In this document: positions 24,460 to 36,047 of the stretch, piece after piece
Layout: every line of letters begins with the position of its first letter
Position numbering within the stretch: position 1 is the stretch's first letter
From: Terebella lapidaria
Lineage: Eukaryota > Annelida > Polychaeta > Terebellida > Terebellidae
Reading direction: 5' to 3'
Assembly: GCA_949152475.1 (NCBI GenBank)
Contig: OX424564.1
Span: forward strand, 30,812,165-30,876,164
Length of the DNA: 64,000 nt
Made by a program: the position numbers and the translations under genes
The notes under the pieces: generated by a model
What the model was told of the DNA's origin: nothing
What the model saw: only the letters and a program-made list of their open reading frames with translations
Databases searched by the model: none

Positions 24460-27400
24460 AGATAGAAGCACTGGAAGCACGTGCTTCCATTGAATTTTTG
24501 AGACAAAAAATTATGGTAAATATATTTATTATGGAGAGCTCTTAGGATTGGACTAGTGAGATCTTAAAACTGCTAGACTTTCTGGAAATGACAGTGGTTC
24601 TATCATGAAATAATTGGATAATAACTAGAGAGATCGCTTATTGTAATGGCACACAGGTGAATCTCTTGTTTATTGACTCTGAAGATGAAAAATCAATAAT
24701 CACTTTATGAAATCATTTGAAATCAGCTGAATTGATAAGTGTACCGATGAAATAAAGGATCTGACATAATTTCCTATTTAGGTTCTCCTTAAATATTGAT
24801 AAGATTGCCCAGGTTCTGGTGTATGTCATTAAAGCTAAATTATTTTATTATGGTAAATATTGTGGTAACCGTGGCTTTACAACAATCTATCTACGAAATA
24901 TATATTCTACAACGGTTATATCTACAAAAATTCTAACACTGTCGAACCGTGTTGTCATACGCTATCCATTGTAAATGGCTTTACCGAAGTCATATTCAGA
25001 ATATTGTGGACAAAGCCTATGGTTCAGACGACATAATCAGGGTCCCATTAAATGAACAGAGTCCATCACAGATCACCTAGTAACCGCCAGCTTGTGGGGC
25101 CCTGGGCGGGCCCCAGGCCCCACGCCAACATATCCTGTCCCAATTTCATACATTTTTTTTCGATATCGGTGGGGGGTCAAACTTTGAAAACTCATTTCTC
25201 GGAAAATCCATCCAATCCCCCCCACCCAATAAATAATGACTGGCCCCTTAAATGAACATTTGATAGAGTTATGGATAAACAACACTAGTAAAATCCGCCT
25301 CAGTGTCTAAATTGTTATATTATGTAATGTCTCCTAATGCCGAGCCACATAATTGATCGTATTAATAATTTCGTCTCTAAATTCATCCAGACCAAACAAA
25401 TTGTTTATAAGGAAGTTGATATCCTGAACAGTAAAGTAGAAAAAGTTCAGCGCGATATACTGATTCAAGCAAAACAAGTGTCATGTATGTCTGTATATAC
25501 TGTGTCTGTATACCCAATGTCTGTATATGTTTATTATTTTTCTTCAGTATTTGGAAGCAATGAGGACCTGACAAAAAAAAATTTGATAAACGCAGGAAAA
25601 AGTTTAGTCACATTGTCCAGACAATGTTATACCAATACAATGTTATATCAATTCATGTGTTGTGGTGTATATGAGTTTCGTTGCTCTCAAGTCGCTGGTC
25701 CGTGTATCGCAAACACTGATTTATTTTTCATTCAAAATTCCGTTTTTAAGCTCTCAAATGGGAAGCCATGAATGCCGTTCATGGTGTTGACCTTGCAAAG
25801 TTGACACTACATTTCTCTTTTATCCTTCCTTTTTTGGGTGTTCTACATGCCATCAAATATTATGCCTAGATCACACCCTCTGTGCGCGGGAGACCATTAG
25901 TTGAGCCCCGTTCACTTACTGCAGACGAATGTTAACTGCCGTACTATTTCTGCCGTAGCTCTACTGGAAGCTGATCCGGGATCGGTTCGACAGTGGCAAT
26001 CAATAAATTGAAAAATAAATTACATTATTAATCACATTATAAGTTATTGTGTAATGGTATGACACCGAATTGCATATCATGCAGCATAAACTATGCCCAA
26101 TTCAGTCATCGTTGGATTTACTGCTGACAACTTGCTGATTAAGCTTCCCAAACCCAAAGACACATCCCACCTGGGCCAATTTTGATACATTTCATCCTTC
26201 CACGCCCCCCACCCCCCAAAAAGTCTCCCTGTTGGCGTCAATATTGAATCTTCAAAATAATCTAAAACAACGTCAACGTACATTTTGTGTGGGATTGTTT
26301 TATGATTTTATGAATATTCAGGAAACTGTGAGTTTTACAATCATATGTATAACTTGTTTGATACATGTGATCGATGACATTGTTCATCCTTTGTCTTCAT
26401 TTTACAAGTGCGTCATTTTCCATTGCTTCTACATCAATACATGTTTAAAAAGTGCTTGTATTCTTTGCATTGTATCTGGAAAGATGGTGACGTGGATAAA
26501 TTGGAAGCAATTCAGACAATATCATTGTTGACATTTCATGTTGTACAGTATCATTTAACAATTCTTGGAAACATAAAAAATATAGTTGAGTTATTACTGC
26601 GACCTTTTATCGTGATATTCCTGATTGGTTTCAAGGCAACAAGTTGCTTGACCTCCGTTCGACCTTTATATGGTGCCTTGAATCCTGCATATTTGTAATA
26701 TTAGCGATAGAAACGTTATATAAAGCAAGAAATAATTCGAATCATTTGTTGTTGTTTTTTAGAGAAAACCTGTGAACGATGCCAACAAATATTAGAAGAT
26801 TTTGATATCAATAAGGCTTTTTATTGGTGCACGACCAGAATATTAACCAAAGTGGAAATATCTACCTATATTGTGCTGTTATTTATTCACCACGCATCTG
26901 TCGGCTGATTTAAGATCACAAGCTCTGCACATCAATTGTTAATCCATTTGTGCTAGGTCGACTACGTTCCGAACGATCCATCATCTAGCAGTCTGAACGT
27001 CTAATTCTAAAACAATGTATCATTTAAAACAATACTGTCGACAGTTGAGTTGCACTAATGTGTTCATATCATGAAAAGTTACTTGTAATTATATCTGAAT
27101 AATTGATGTGTTTTGCAACGGAAACATCAAATGTCAGTAAAACTGGTCCCTCATCTATCTAATAAATTGGCCTGAAGTCTTGCAAATATTTCAAAATTAT
27201 GAGTAACTGTTGATTCAGGAAGGGAAAGCTAGGAAAAACCATCAAAAGAGATTTAGGGCATGCAACTTATGTTTCTTCATTTGATTGAATAGGTTTGGGT
27301 ATCTTGGTTACAAAAATGAAAACAGGAAGTAAATCATTGTTATTTCCACCCAGCAAGTGTAAGTTTCAACCCAGCAGCATGTTTGATACATATTATTTTT

Positions 27401-28180
27401 AAATTTGACTACTAGTAAAATGTAGATAAGAATAGATTGTGACATACTTCATCATTGGAAAATATGAACCATCAGAGTAATTGTAAAACATACTCTAATT
27501 TGGGTAAATTACCACAATCAAAATCAGAATAAATCCGAATAAAAGTAAACACTTTGGATTCTGAAGTCACTGCATATACACAAAGGCTGTGACCCGCCAT
27601 CAGTTTGGTATACAGATTATTATACAAACACCACAGTTGATTCATATTAGACCAGCATATCGTCATGTGGACTCATACATGTACTGATCGCTGACAAAAG
27701 GTAATAATTGATCATTTGGACTTTGCAGGTTATGGTTTATCATAGCATAGTTGTCTAATAAATATACTTTCAGACCAACGAAAATGTACTTATTAATACC
27801 CGTTGCAAGGATGTCTTGGTCTGCAATATCCTAGTTTCAACATGTGAACTTTCAACGACACATCACTCATTATGGAAATGATTACATTTTACGAAGACAT
27901 TGCAAATCATGTGGAAAAATAATGGATGTGAAATCAGCAAGATCTGATAATGTACCTAGAAGGATTTCTAGATTGACATTATATTAATTTTGCTTTTGTA
28001 TAACTTACAAACTGAGTGCATTAGAATGTGGTAACTGTGTGGAACACGACACAATACCAAGCACAACACCAAAAACGAAATCTTTAATTTCATTCGGAAT
28101 AAGGTCTGATATTGCTTTGATTGTTAATTCAAACATTCATCAAACAAGATAAAATTTGTTCCTGCTAAATGTTGTTGCAA
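24460..28180. other. Long non-coding stretch
   Basis: No gene recognised. An open frame at 25337-25771 (144 residues) contains a short tandem repeat of 'tgtctgtatatac' and has no recognisable domain. Around 25090-25125 is a GC-rich hairpin (gggccctgggcgggcccc). Near 26450-26650 are blocks ('ggataaattggaagca', 'gcgaccttttatcgtgat') that recur near 43750-43860, 46600 and 49290-49320, placing this stretch within the host repeat family. Confidence 0.4.
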
Positions 28181-28652
28181 GCTGTACTTGTGGTTTTCTA
28201 TGTTGTTTTTCCTGGACGTTCTAGAGTATCAGTGTGCAGGCGGTAAAAGGCGGATATATAATATATTTCGAACATACGGATTTCAAAAATACTGGTTGTC
28301 CGTGAGTGATATTATAACTACATGGATGAATGAATACCAGACGTTCCACCGATGCAAAACATTGAGAGGTTTATCAATAAGTGCTCTTCAGCTGGGAACG
28401 ACATCAGGTTTGAAACTAAATCTAAACTAGATTCGAACCGTGTATGTCGATTTTTCATAAAAGTTAATGTATATATATCTATTGCCAGAACAAACCCATG
28501 GGAATCTGTCCAAAATAGTCCAATATATGTCTCTGACAACGAGCTCAGACATTCTTTTATCATATGCTCGTTAGGTAAGTAGGATGTGCCGTGTTCCTGG
28601 TCGACCCTGGAAGATATGTCCCTTTTCGTGATATAGCCCGTTTTCATGTATT
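28181..28652. repeat. Host repeat unit, left part, interrupted by the LTR element
   Basis: Carries the marker 'tctgacaacgagctcagac', related to 42308, 45028, 47250 and 52940, and runs into the LTR element after 'cccgttttcatgtatt'. The unit resumes at 39503 with 'tattcaaaggcaaa'. A related uninterrupted stretch near 47427 reads 'cgttttcatgtatgcaaagg', which confirms the insertion point. Confidence 0.7.
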
Positions 28653-29548
28653 TGTGACGTTTGGTAATGACTTGTTTTCGGTGTGGCCCAAAAAAACCTG
28701 GTTTCTCTGATCGTATAGACTTTATGTAACTCCCGCTCGTTGTGATTCGAGAGCCGTCACTAATCTGGCGTTCCCCAACGCTGGTGTATCATCACTCCGT
28801 AGCTTACCGGCTTCACTTAGGCAAGAAGCAACTCAGATGTAAATAAATTGAAGATTTATATACATCAAATCAACTTACAACTGTATGGCTGGTCACCCAC
28901 GTGACGTACAAATATGAAGTTCAGACATGGAGCACTGTATGATCACATTTCAAAAATAAATAGTGCACGAGGGCACAACTAAAAAGAGTTCTTAGCCGGC
29001 GGCGTCTCTCTGTCCCTTCCCGTTGAAGTTTCCCGTCCCGTTTAGTCGAATGGTTTCTCCAGGTAGTCGGTCTAATCCCGGTTGACTCTAAGGCCCTGAA
29101 GAAGGAGTCGTCCGCACGGAGTTCGTCGAGTCCCTTGGCTGTGGCGGTGACGATCTCCCCACGGTCGATGTCGCTGTTGCAGTGCTCTCAGAGCGGCCGT
29201 CCGCTCTCCCTTATATAGCCAGGGTGGCTGCGCGCGCATCTTCGTCCGCGAACGTATCTTCCGCACTCTTCTCCACGTGGTGAAGACTGCGTCCGCGAAC
29301 GGTTCTTCCGCGAAGGCTCCTCTTCCGCGAACGGTGCTTCCGCGACTGATGCTTCCGCTGATGATGCTTCCGCAATCGTGCTTCCGCGAACGGTTCTTCC
29401 GCGAACGATGCTTCCGCTGATGATGCTTCCGCAATCGTGCTTCCGCCAACGGTTCTTCCGCGAACGGTGTCTTCGCAAGTGGACTTTGTAGATCACGTGA
29501 CCGTTCCTAACGAACGTTTCAGCGCGGCATTTGCATGGTTTTGTTACA
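28653..29548 (-). repeat. 3' LTR (896 bp)
   Basis: Bounded by TGTAACAAAA and CGTCACA on the element strand. Near its 5' part is a cluster of about 15 bp repeats with core TTCCGCGAAC (about 29285-29470), followed downstream by a TATA box (TATATAA, about 29211-29218) that probably starts transcription in the 5' copy. Apart from one additional 15 bp unit it is almost identical to the other LTR. Confidence 0.95.
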
Positions 29549-29564
29549 ACTCCACCCTTTCTGG
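29549..29564 (-). promoter_or_regulatory. Polypurine tract
   Basis: CCAGAAAGGGTGGAGT lies directly upstream of the 3' LTR on the element strand, where plus-strand DNA synthesis is primed in this family. Confidence 0.75.
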
Positions 29565-29668
29565 AGATCAACGTCCCCGTTGATCCTTTCTCTCTCTTCT
29601 TTTCTCTTCTTCCTCCTTCTTCGTCTTTTCCTGCCTGTCTGTTGTTTACAGGGCTCTCTCCCTCCACT

Positions 29669-30766
29669 TCACTGGCGATCCACCTCGCTTTCGGACGTCT
29701 CCGCCAGCCTGTCCCGAGTGTCTGTATATGCTCGGAGCTGTTCCCGGAGCAGCTTGGTCTCTCGGACGTGGGCTCGCAGCTCCTTCCGGTGGCTCTTCTC
29801 TCGTTGAGAGGCCTCCCCTCGCAGCTGCAGCACCTCGGCCTCGAGCTGTCTCTGCTCCTCCTTGGCTTGGAGCCGAGCCTCCGCTTGGGTGAGGTGGCGT
29901 CGTCCCATGGCTATCGTGGATGCCAGGTCCTCCAGGGCCTTCTCTCCAGCAGTGACCGCTCTGCCCAGGCCCTCCACATACGGTCGCAGTTGGTCCTCCT
30001 CCTCCGGAACGGGCTTGAGGTACCAACTCAGGTCTAGGGGCTTGTAGGTAGGGGCCGAGTCTCTGGGAACGGGGGGTCCGTCGTCCTCGGGGGTGGGGGC
30101 CTCCGGGGATTCCGCCTCTCTCCGCTCCTGCTGAGACTCCGGTTCCTCTTCGCTATTCGGGGGGTCGTCCTCGGGGTCTGGGGCGTCCTCTGACCTGGGG
30201 GCGTCCTCCCGGGGGCTTGACGGCGTGGAGCTGGTCGTCCCGCTGGCCGCAAAGCTGACAGTCTTCAGCTCAGGGGCAGACACAGTAGTCGGACCATCTC
30301 GGGGGTCGGACACGGGCGTGTCGGTCGTCGTCCTCCTCCGTCCTGGCTTGAGGGTGTTGCCGCTGGCATGCGACGTCTCATGCCGGTCTCTGTCAGCTCG
30401 GCGGGCGAATCGCTGGCTGCACATCTTGCAGAGGTGCCGCCCCTCCTTCTGCGTGTGTTTGGTCGCCACGTGTCGGCTAAAGTTGGATGCCGTCACGTGG
30501 ATCCGGCAGGGGCTGCACCAGCGTCGCCCTCTCTCGGTGGACAACTTCCGGGCAGGGGACCGTCGACCTCCTCGGGGCTCCTCACGACGCTCCCGGCTCC
30601 TCGAGCGCTCCCGCTTTCGGTCAGGCTTGTCTATCTTGGTAGGTGGGTCGCTCATCTTGTCGACTTCAAGGGGCAGAAAGTCAGCCAAGTCGAAATCTGG
30701 AACGTCCCCGAAATCTTCGTCTGCAAATGCGGGTATCTCAATGATCTGCAGAGTTGGTGTGTTCAT
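29669..30766 (-). CDS. Third frame of the LTR element: two C2H2 zinc fingers plus coiled coil
   Basis: 365 residues between pol and the 3' LTR, the position of env in retroviruses, but without signal peptide or membrane segment. Order: an acidic N-terminus (residues 1-40, a possible activation-type region), an Arg/Ser/Lys-rich basic stretch (about 45-80, likely nuclear localisation), two C2H2 fingers (CSPC...HVATKH and CKMC...HETSH, about 83-132), a Pro/Glu/Asp/Ser-rich linker (about 140-230), and a helical, heptad-like Gln/Glu/Arg/Leu-rich coiled coil (about 255-355). This layout is that of a DNA- or RNA-binding dimer. The frame has its own upstream TATA box and repeat cluster. It is not a family I can name. 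A host-derived or element-specific regulator is an inference. Confidence 0.8.
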   Translation of the reverse strand: MNTPTLQIIEIPAFADEDFGDVPDFDLADFLPLEVDKMSDPPTKIDKPDRKRERSRSRERREEPRGGRRSPARKLSTERGRRWCSPCRIHVTASNFSRHVATKHTQKEGRHLCKMCSQRFARRADRDRHETSHASGNTLKPGRRRTTTDTPVSDPRDGPTTVSAPELKTVSFAASGTTSSTPSSPREDAPRSEDAPDPEDDPPNSEEEPESQQERREAESPEAPTPEDDGPPVPRDSAPTYKPLDLSWYLKPVPEEEDQLRPYVEGLGRAVTAGEKALEDLASTIAMGRRHLTQAEARLQAKEEQRQLEAEVLQLRGEASQREKSHRKELRAHVRETKLLREQLRAYTDTRDRLAETSESEVDRQ

Positions 30767-30800
30767 GGTTGAAGTGATGACGGAATCGTAGGCCGGCCTG

Positions 30801-30992
30801 CTTATATAGAAAAGGCGCGGACCAGGGATCTGGGGGAAAAAGCATTGTCGTGGAACGAAATAACGTTTTTCGCTTGCTTCCGCGAACGGTTCTTCCGCGA
30901 ACGCTGCTTCCGCGAACGTGCTTCCGCGAACGATACTTCCGCGAACGCTGCTTCCGCGAACGCTGCTTCCGCGAACGGTTCTTCCGCGAACG
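30801..30992 (-). promoter_or_regulatory. Internal promoter-like module upstream of the third frame
   Basis: Eight tandem copies of a 14-15 bp unit with core TTCCGCGAAC (30877-30992) are followed, in element direction, by TCTATATAAG (30801-30810), a good TATA box about 35-45 bp before the third frame's ATG. The LTR has the same arrangement of repeat cluster then TATA box with similar spacing (about 60-75 bp from last repeat to TATA). Inference: the LTR-type promoter logic has been reused to transcribe the third frame separately. The predicted 5' leader would be very short. Confidence 0.6.
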
Positions 30993-31005
30993 CTCCCGTC
31001 ATCGT

Positions 31006-34000
31006 TTACATCGTTTGGACTGCATTCCCGCTGTTTTCCACTCGTCCCTCGTCATCACTGGGGGTCCGGACTGGGGTCACATCGTCCGGATTGGGTATCC
31101 AGGCGTCGGTTTCAGGGGTGAACCAGCACCTTTTTATATTGTCAATGTGGACATCTTTAATCTTGCCACCGGGTCGATCTTGTATGGACACCATCCATCC
31201 GAGATGAGACTTCACAACGAGATAAGGTCCCGTCCACCCTAGTCCTAGTTTTGGTCTAGCCTTTGGAGGGTACCAATACATCACCCAGGTGCCCACCGGA
31301 AAATGTCGAGCGGCTGATTTTACGTCATGATGGCGCTTTTGTCGCACCGTAGCCGTCTTCAGGCACTCTCGGGCAGTCTCGTGAGCTTGTATGGTGGCTT
31401 CCTTCACCCATTCGACGTATTCGGACGCACACTCGGGGACTGGTCCTCCCAAATCGTCCGGTTTCGTCCGGTACCTCAGGTCCAATGGGGTGGTTGCCTC
31501 CCGTCCCATCATCATTCGAAATGGTGTACACCCGGTGCTTTCGTGTACTGATGTTCTATAAGTCGCCATCACGTAGGGCAGATGGTCGTCCCAGTCGTCA
31601 TGGTTCTCGTTCACGACCACGGCCAGAAGGTTCAGCAGGGTCCGGTTGAATCGCTCGACCATCCCGTCTGATTTGGCGTGATAAGGGGTCGTCCGAGTCT
31701 TCTCCCCTCCTAGGATCTTGATCATCTCAAGGAAAAGCTTACTCTCGAACTCTCGTCCCTGGTCGGTGTGTATATTGGCTGGCATTCCCAGGCGGCACAC
31801 GAACTCAGTCACAAAGACGTCCGCCACCGTCTGAGCCTCATGGTTGGATAGAGCGTAGGCCTCAGTCCACTTGGTGAAATAATCACCCACGACCAGTATA
31901 TACCGGTTCCCAGAATTGGTGATCGTTCCAGGCTCCAAAATGTCCATGGCCACCCTTTCTAGCCGATCGCCTACCGGTAGATTTCCCATGGGGTGGTACT
32001 TGGGCCCCGGTCGCGGCTTTCTCCCACTACACTTCAGGCACTCCCGGCACCAACGCTCCACGTCCTTCGTCATACCCGGCCAGTACATTCTCGCTTTTAG
32101 TCGGTGGACTGTTTTGGTGACTCCCTGGTGACTCATCAGCTTGCCGGTATGGACCTCCTTCATGACGGCGCGTCTCAGGACCTGTGGAACGACCAGTTGA
32201 TGGATTGGTGCGTTCTGGCAAGCCGCTTGGTACCGCCGGTACAGAAGCCCATCACGTAGCTCCAGCTGGTCCCACTGTTGCCACAGAGTCTTCATTTGCT
32301 GACTTTTTGTTCTGACTTCGGGCCATGCAGGTCTCTCAGTGAAAATATTCTTCCACCCGAGGATGCCTCCAACTTCAGGGTCGGCTCGTTGAAGGGTCAC
32401 TAGGTCCTCCTGGGAATAACCATTCAGGACCTGGGCCTCCGGGGCTCCCTCCATCGGATTCCGGCGTCCTCCCGTAGCCATAGCCCGCGTGACAGCTAGC
32501 ATTTGTTTGTCTGGATCTCGGATCACAGGGTTGGGGCATGGGTCCAGGAAGGGCTCCTCTCGGCAGCGCATCCACACGTCGGCCGTCGCGCCGATCGCTG
32601 CTCCGGCCACAACCTCCGGTCCCAAACCATGCAGTGCGAGGAGCATCATCAGGAGAAACCAAACCCAGGCAGAGGGGCGGAGCTGATGCAGGGTTCTGCA
32701 GACGCTCCTGGCTCCTTCCTCCGTCTGTGGGGGGCTCCGGTCAGGCAGGCATTCCTCGGTCGGCTGGGTAGTCGTCCTCGGGTCCTCCTGGCAGCGCACC
32801 TCCCAGATCTGGAATATCCCGACTCCATCTCCGCAATAGTAGTCCTCCGTCCAGGGCTCCACAGGGACCTCCCGCAAGATGTTAACTTGAGGTCCTCCGG
32901 GGCTCCATCCTTCTCCGCTGATCGGTGGAAGCAGATCCTCGTCAGAGAGGTCCTCCAGGGGTAGGGGACACTCCTCCTGAGTCGGACAGGCCTCCTCTTC
33001 TCCTTCGGGTCTTGTGGTGTGGCGAGGGGCGGGACAATCCGGTCTCCGGCACTGTCGGCATCTGGACATCCCGTCTGCATTCCCGTGTTGTACTCCCGGT
33101 CGGACCTCACACCTGAAGGCGTAGCTGGCGATGCGAGCTGCCCATCTAGCGATCATTCCTTCCGCATCCCGAAAGTTCAGTAGCCACTTGAGAGAGGCGT
33201 GGTCGGTTCGTAGTAAGAACGCTCTCCCCCACAAGAAATGTCTGAAATGGTGTATCATACTGACGACGGCCAGGAGCTCCCGCTTGGTGGTGCAGTAATT
33301 CCGCTGGGTGTCCCTCAGGGTTCTGGAAGCATAGGCGATCACCCGCTCTCGTCCGTCCTGCACTTGGGATAAGACGCCTCCCACTCCGTAGCCGCTAGCA
33401 TCAGTATCTAAAATAAATTCTTGGTCCATGTCAGGGTACACCAGCAGGGGGTGCTCGGTCAGGGGTTGACGCAGCGCCTCGAACGCCTGCTGATGAGCCT
33501 CGCTCCAATGGTAGTTGACTTCCTTCTTTAACAGGTGGTTGAGGGGTCCCGCTCAGGTGGCAAAGTCAGGGATGAATCTGCGGTAGTACCCCACGAACCC
33601 AAGGAAGCTCCTTAGTTCTGTCAAGGTGGTCGGAGGAACCATTTTTGTTACAGCTTCGACCTTGGCAGGGTCGCACTGGATGCCTCGGTCGGACACGACA
33701 TGGCCCAGGAAGTTGACCTGTTGTCGAAACAGCTCACACTTGGCGGGTTTCAGCTTCAGCCCGGCAGCCTGCAGTCTCCGGAACACGTCCTCGAGGTTGT
33801 CCACGGCTTCTTGGAAAGTCTTTCCAAGACAGACGACATCGTCCAAATAAATTAGACAACGCTTCCATTGGAGTCCCCTCAGTGCCAGCTCCATTAGACG
33901 TTCAAAAGTAGCCGGGGCCGTCGCCAATCCAAACGGCATCACTTTAAATTGATAGAGTCCACTACGGGTAGTGAACGCCGTCTTCTCCTTGTCCCTGTCG

Positions 34001-36024
34001 TCCATCTCGACCTGCCAGTAACCACTAGCCAAGTCTAGCGTCGAAAAATATCGTCCTCCTGACAAGGTATCAAAACTCTCGTCGACTCGAGGCAGGGGGT
34101 ACGCATCCTTCCGGGTGACATCATTTAGACGGCGGTAGTCGACGCAAAATCTCAGTGCACCATCCTTCTTTTTCACTAGCACGATGGGAGACGACCATGG
34201 ACTGTCGCTTGGCTCCACAACGTCAGCTTTCAACATCTTGTCGACCTCGTCCTCGATCAGCTCTTGTTGGTAGTACGGGGCTCTCCTCAGAAGCTGCTTG
34301 ATCGGGGGGTGATCTCCCGTGTCGATGACGTGTTTCGCCAGGGACGTCCGGCCCAACCTCCCATCTGGTCCCATAAAGACCTGTTGGTGGCGTCGAAGGA
34401 GATCGCTGACGACCTCCACCTCCTTTTCCGTCAAGTTCGGATGCATTCCCTCCAGGAGCGGTTCTAAATGCTCCGGGCACTCTGGTGTCTTCGTCGACGA
34501 TTCTGCGTGCATGGCGTGCACTCTGGTTTCGGGCTGCTCGGGCGTCCGGTTCCGCCACTTGGTGGAGTTTGGTGTAAGGGGCTCATGCTCCCTCCCGCTC
34601 TCCTCCCGGTACCACTGTTCCCTTTTAGGTTCATACTGGGTTGTTTTCCCTCCATCGGGACGAAATCCCAGGTCGATCACGGCCTCTATTCCGTGAAGCT
34701 CGGCTAGGATGGTCCCCATCAGCACAGTGCAAGCTCCAGCGCCGGCGTTCAGAAGTACCACCGGTACCAGGCGTCCTCGGGGTCGTACCAGGGCTCGTCC
34801 CACTACGAGGGGGTCGTCCTCCAACGGCTCTCTTGCGGACTGCACGAGGCCGGCCTTCGGAACTCCTCCCTCACTTCCTGTCAGCTTGAGGTCCACCATC
34901 ATCTCTGAAAAGGGTGGCAAGACGACCGTCTCCTCCGTCACCAGTGTGTAGACGGCGTCCTCGTGGCCCGAGCTCATCACTACGGTAGTGTCGCCCACCT
35001 GCCACTCGCCCTTACGCAGATCCAGCTGTCCCCCAATCTGTTGAAGTACATCAAGCCCCAACACTCCCGGGATCCCTAGTTTGGCTACCAGTACATCTGC
35101 CGACACGAGTCGTGTGCCCAGTAGAAGTTGAACTGTCATCTCTCCTTGAACCTGTAAGTAGTCTCCGGTTGCTGCCCGTAACCTTATTCTCGTCTGCCTT
35201 ATCATTGCTTTATGTTCGTCATCCATTTGGTCGAAGAGACACTCGTCCAGAACGGTGGAAGAGGCACCCGTGTCCACCAACATACGAGTCGCCTTCCCCA
35301 TAACGTGGCACGCCGCATACCACGCCAATGTGCCTCGGGCACCGGCTGACAGCGACACCACCTGGCCATTTCTGTCAATCTTAAGAGAGCTGCCACTCTC
35401 CTCAGGGACGCCGCCCTGGATAAGTACTGAGTCGTCCACCCACAGTGATGCACCACCCTGGTCCTCTCTGTCAGTCTTAAGGGAATCACTCCCCTCGGAA
35501 CCGCCGCTCCGGATAAGTAATGAGTCGTCCACCAGCAATAGCTGCTGCGCTGGCCCCTTGGTCATTCCGCTCCACCGGCCCTCCGTCTCCTCTTTCACGG
35601 CCGCTTGTGGTTCAGTTGCATAGGGGGGTCCCTGCTGTTTCGCAGCCTCCAGCCTCAAGGTTGTAACCTGTTGGTTCTCCTTGCTGCTAGCAGAAACCTC
35701 GTTGATGTCTCCGTGGGTCCCCAGACGCTCCACGGCTCCATCGGTCTGCATTTCGTCGACGTCTCCGCGGGGCATTAGACGCTCCACGGCTCCATCGGTT
35801 TGCTGTACATTGGCACTCCCGTCTGTGTTGACAGGCTTGCCCTCCAAATAGTCGAGAATTCGATCCTCGAGCTCCTCCTGTGCCCATCCAGTTACTTCGG
35901 ATGCACACCGGAAAAACCTATTAAAAATCTGTGAAACTAAAAATTCCCCCCTGGCAATGTGTTCTTCACGTCTTCGTCGAGCTTCTCGCCTGTGAAGCCA
36001 TGCACACACCTGCCAATGGCCCAT
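31006..36024 (-). CDS. pol: pol region of the LTR element: protease, RT, RNase H, integrase
   Basis: Domain order on the minus strand: a linker, an aspartic protease with LVDTGASS (near 35270), reverse transcriptase with LDLASGYWQVEM and the catalytic YLDD (near 33845), RNase H with ILDTDASGYGVGG and RTDHASLKWLL (near 33100-33420), the H2C2 integrase zinc finger (near 32030-32160), the integrase core with its D, D and E residues (near 31950, 31770 and 31655), and a C-terminal WTGPYLVV stretch matching the GPY/F module. No chromodomain is seen. All catalytic motifs are present; the region has about one break. These enzymes mature the proteins, copy the RNA and insert the DNA. Confidence 0.9.
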
Positions 36025-36047
36025 ACGGTTGGGGGCTGGTATGAGCC

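Noticed and set aside
25337-25771. 144-residue open frame as a gene
   Set aside because: Part is a short tandem repeat, composition is ordinary for AT-rich DNA, and there are no domain, splice or promoter signs.
29072-29667. Open frames in the LTRs (also 39041-39600) giving RSRK and FAE-rich proteins
   Set aside because: They are produced by the 15 bp repeats in the LTR promoter region, appear in several frames at once and lack any domain; treated as non-coding.
29669-30766. An envelope gene in the LTR element
   Set aside because: The frame in this position has no signal peptide, membrane segment or glycoprotein-like cysteine pattern; it is a zinc-finger/coiled-coil protein.
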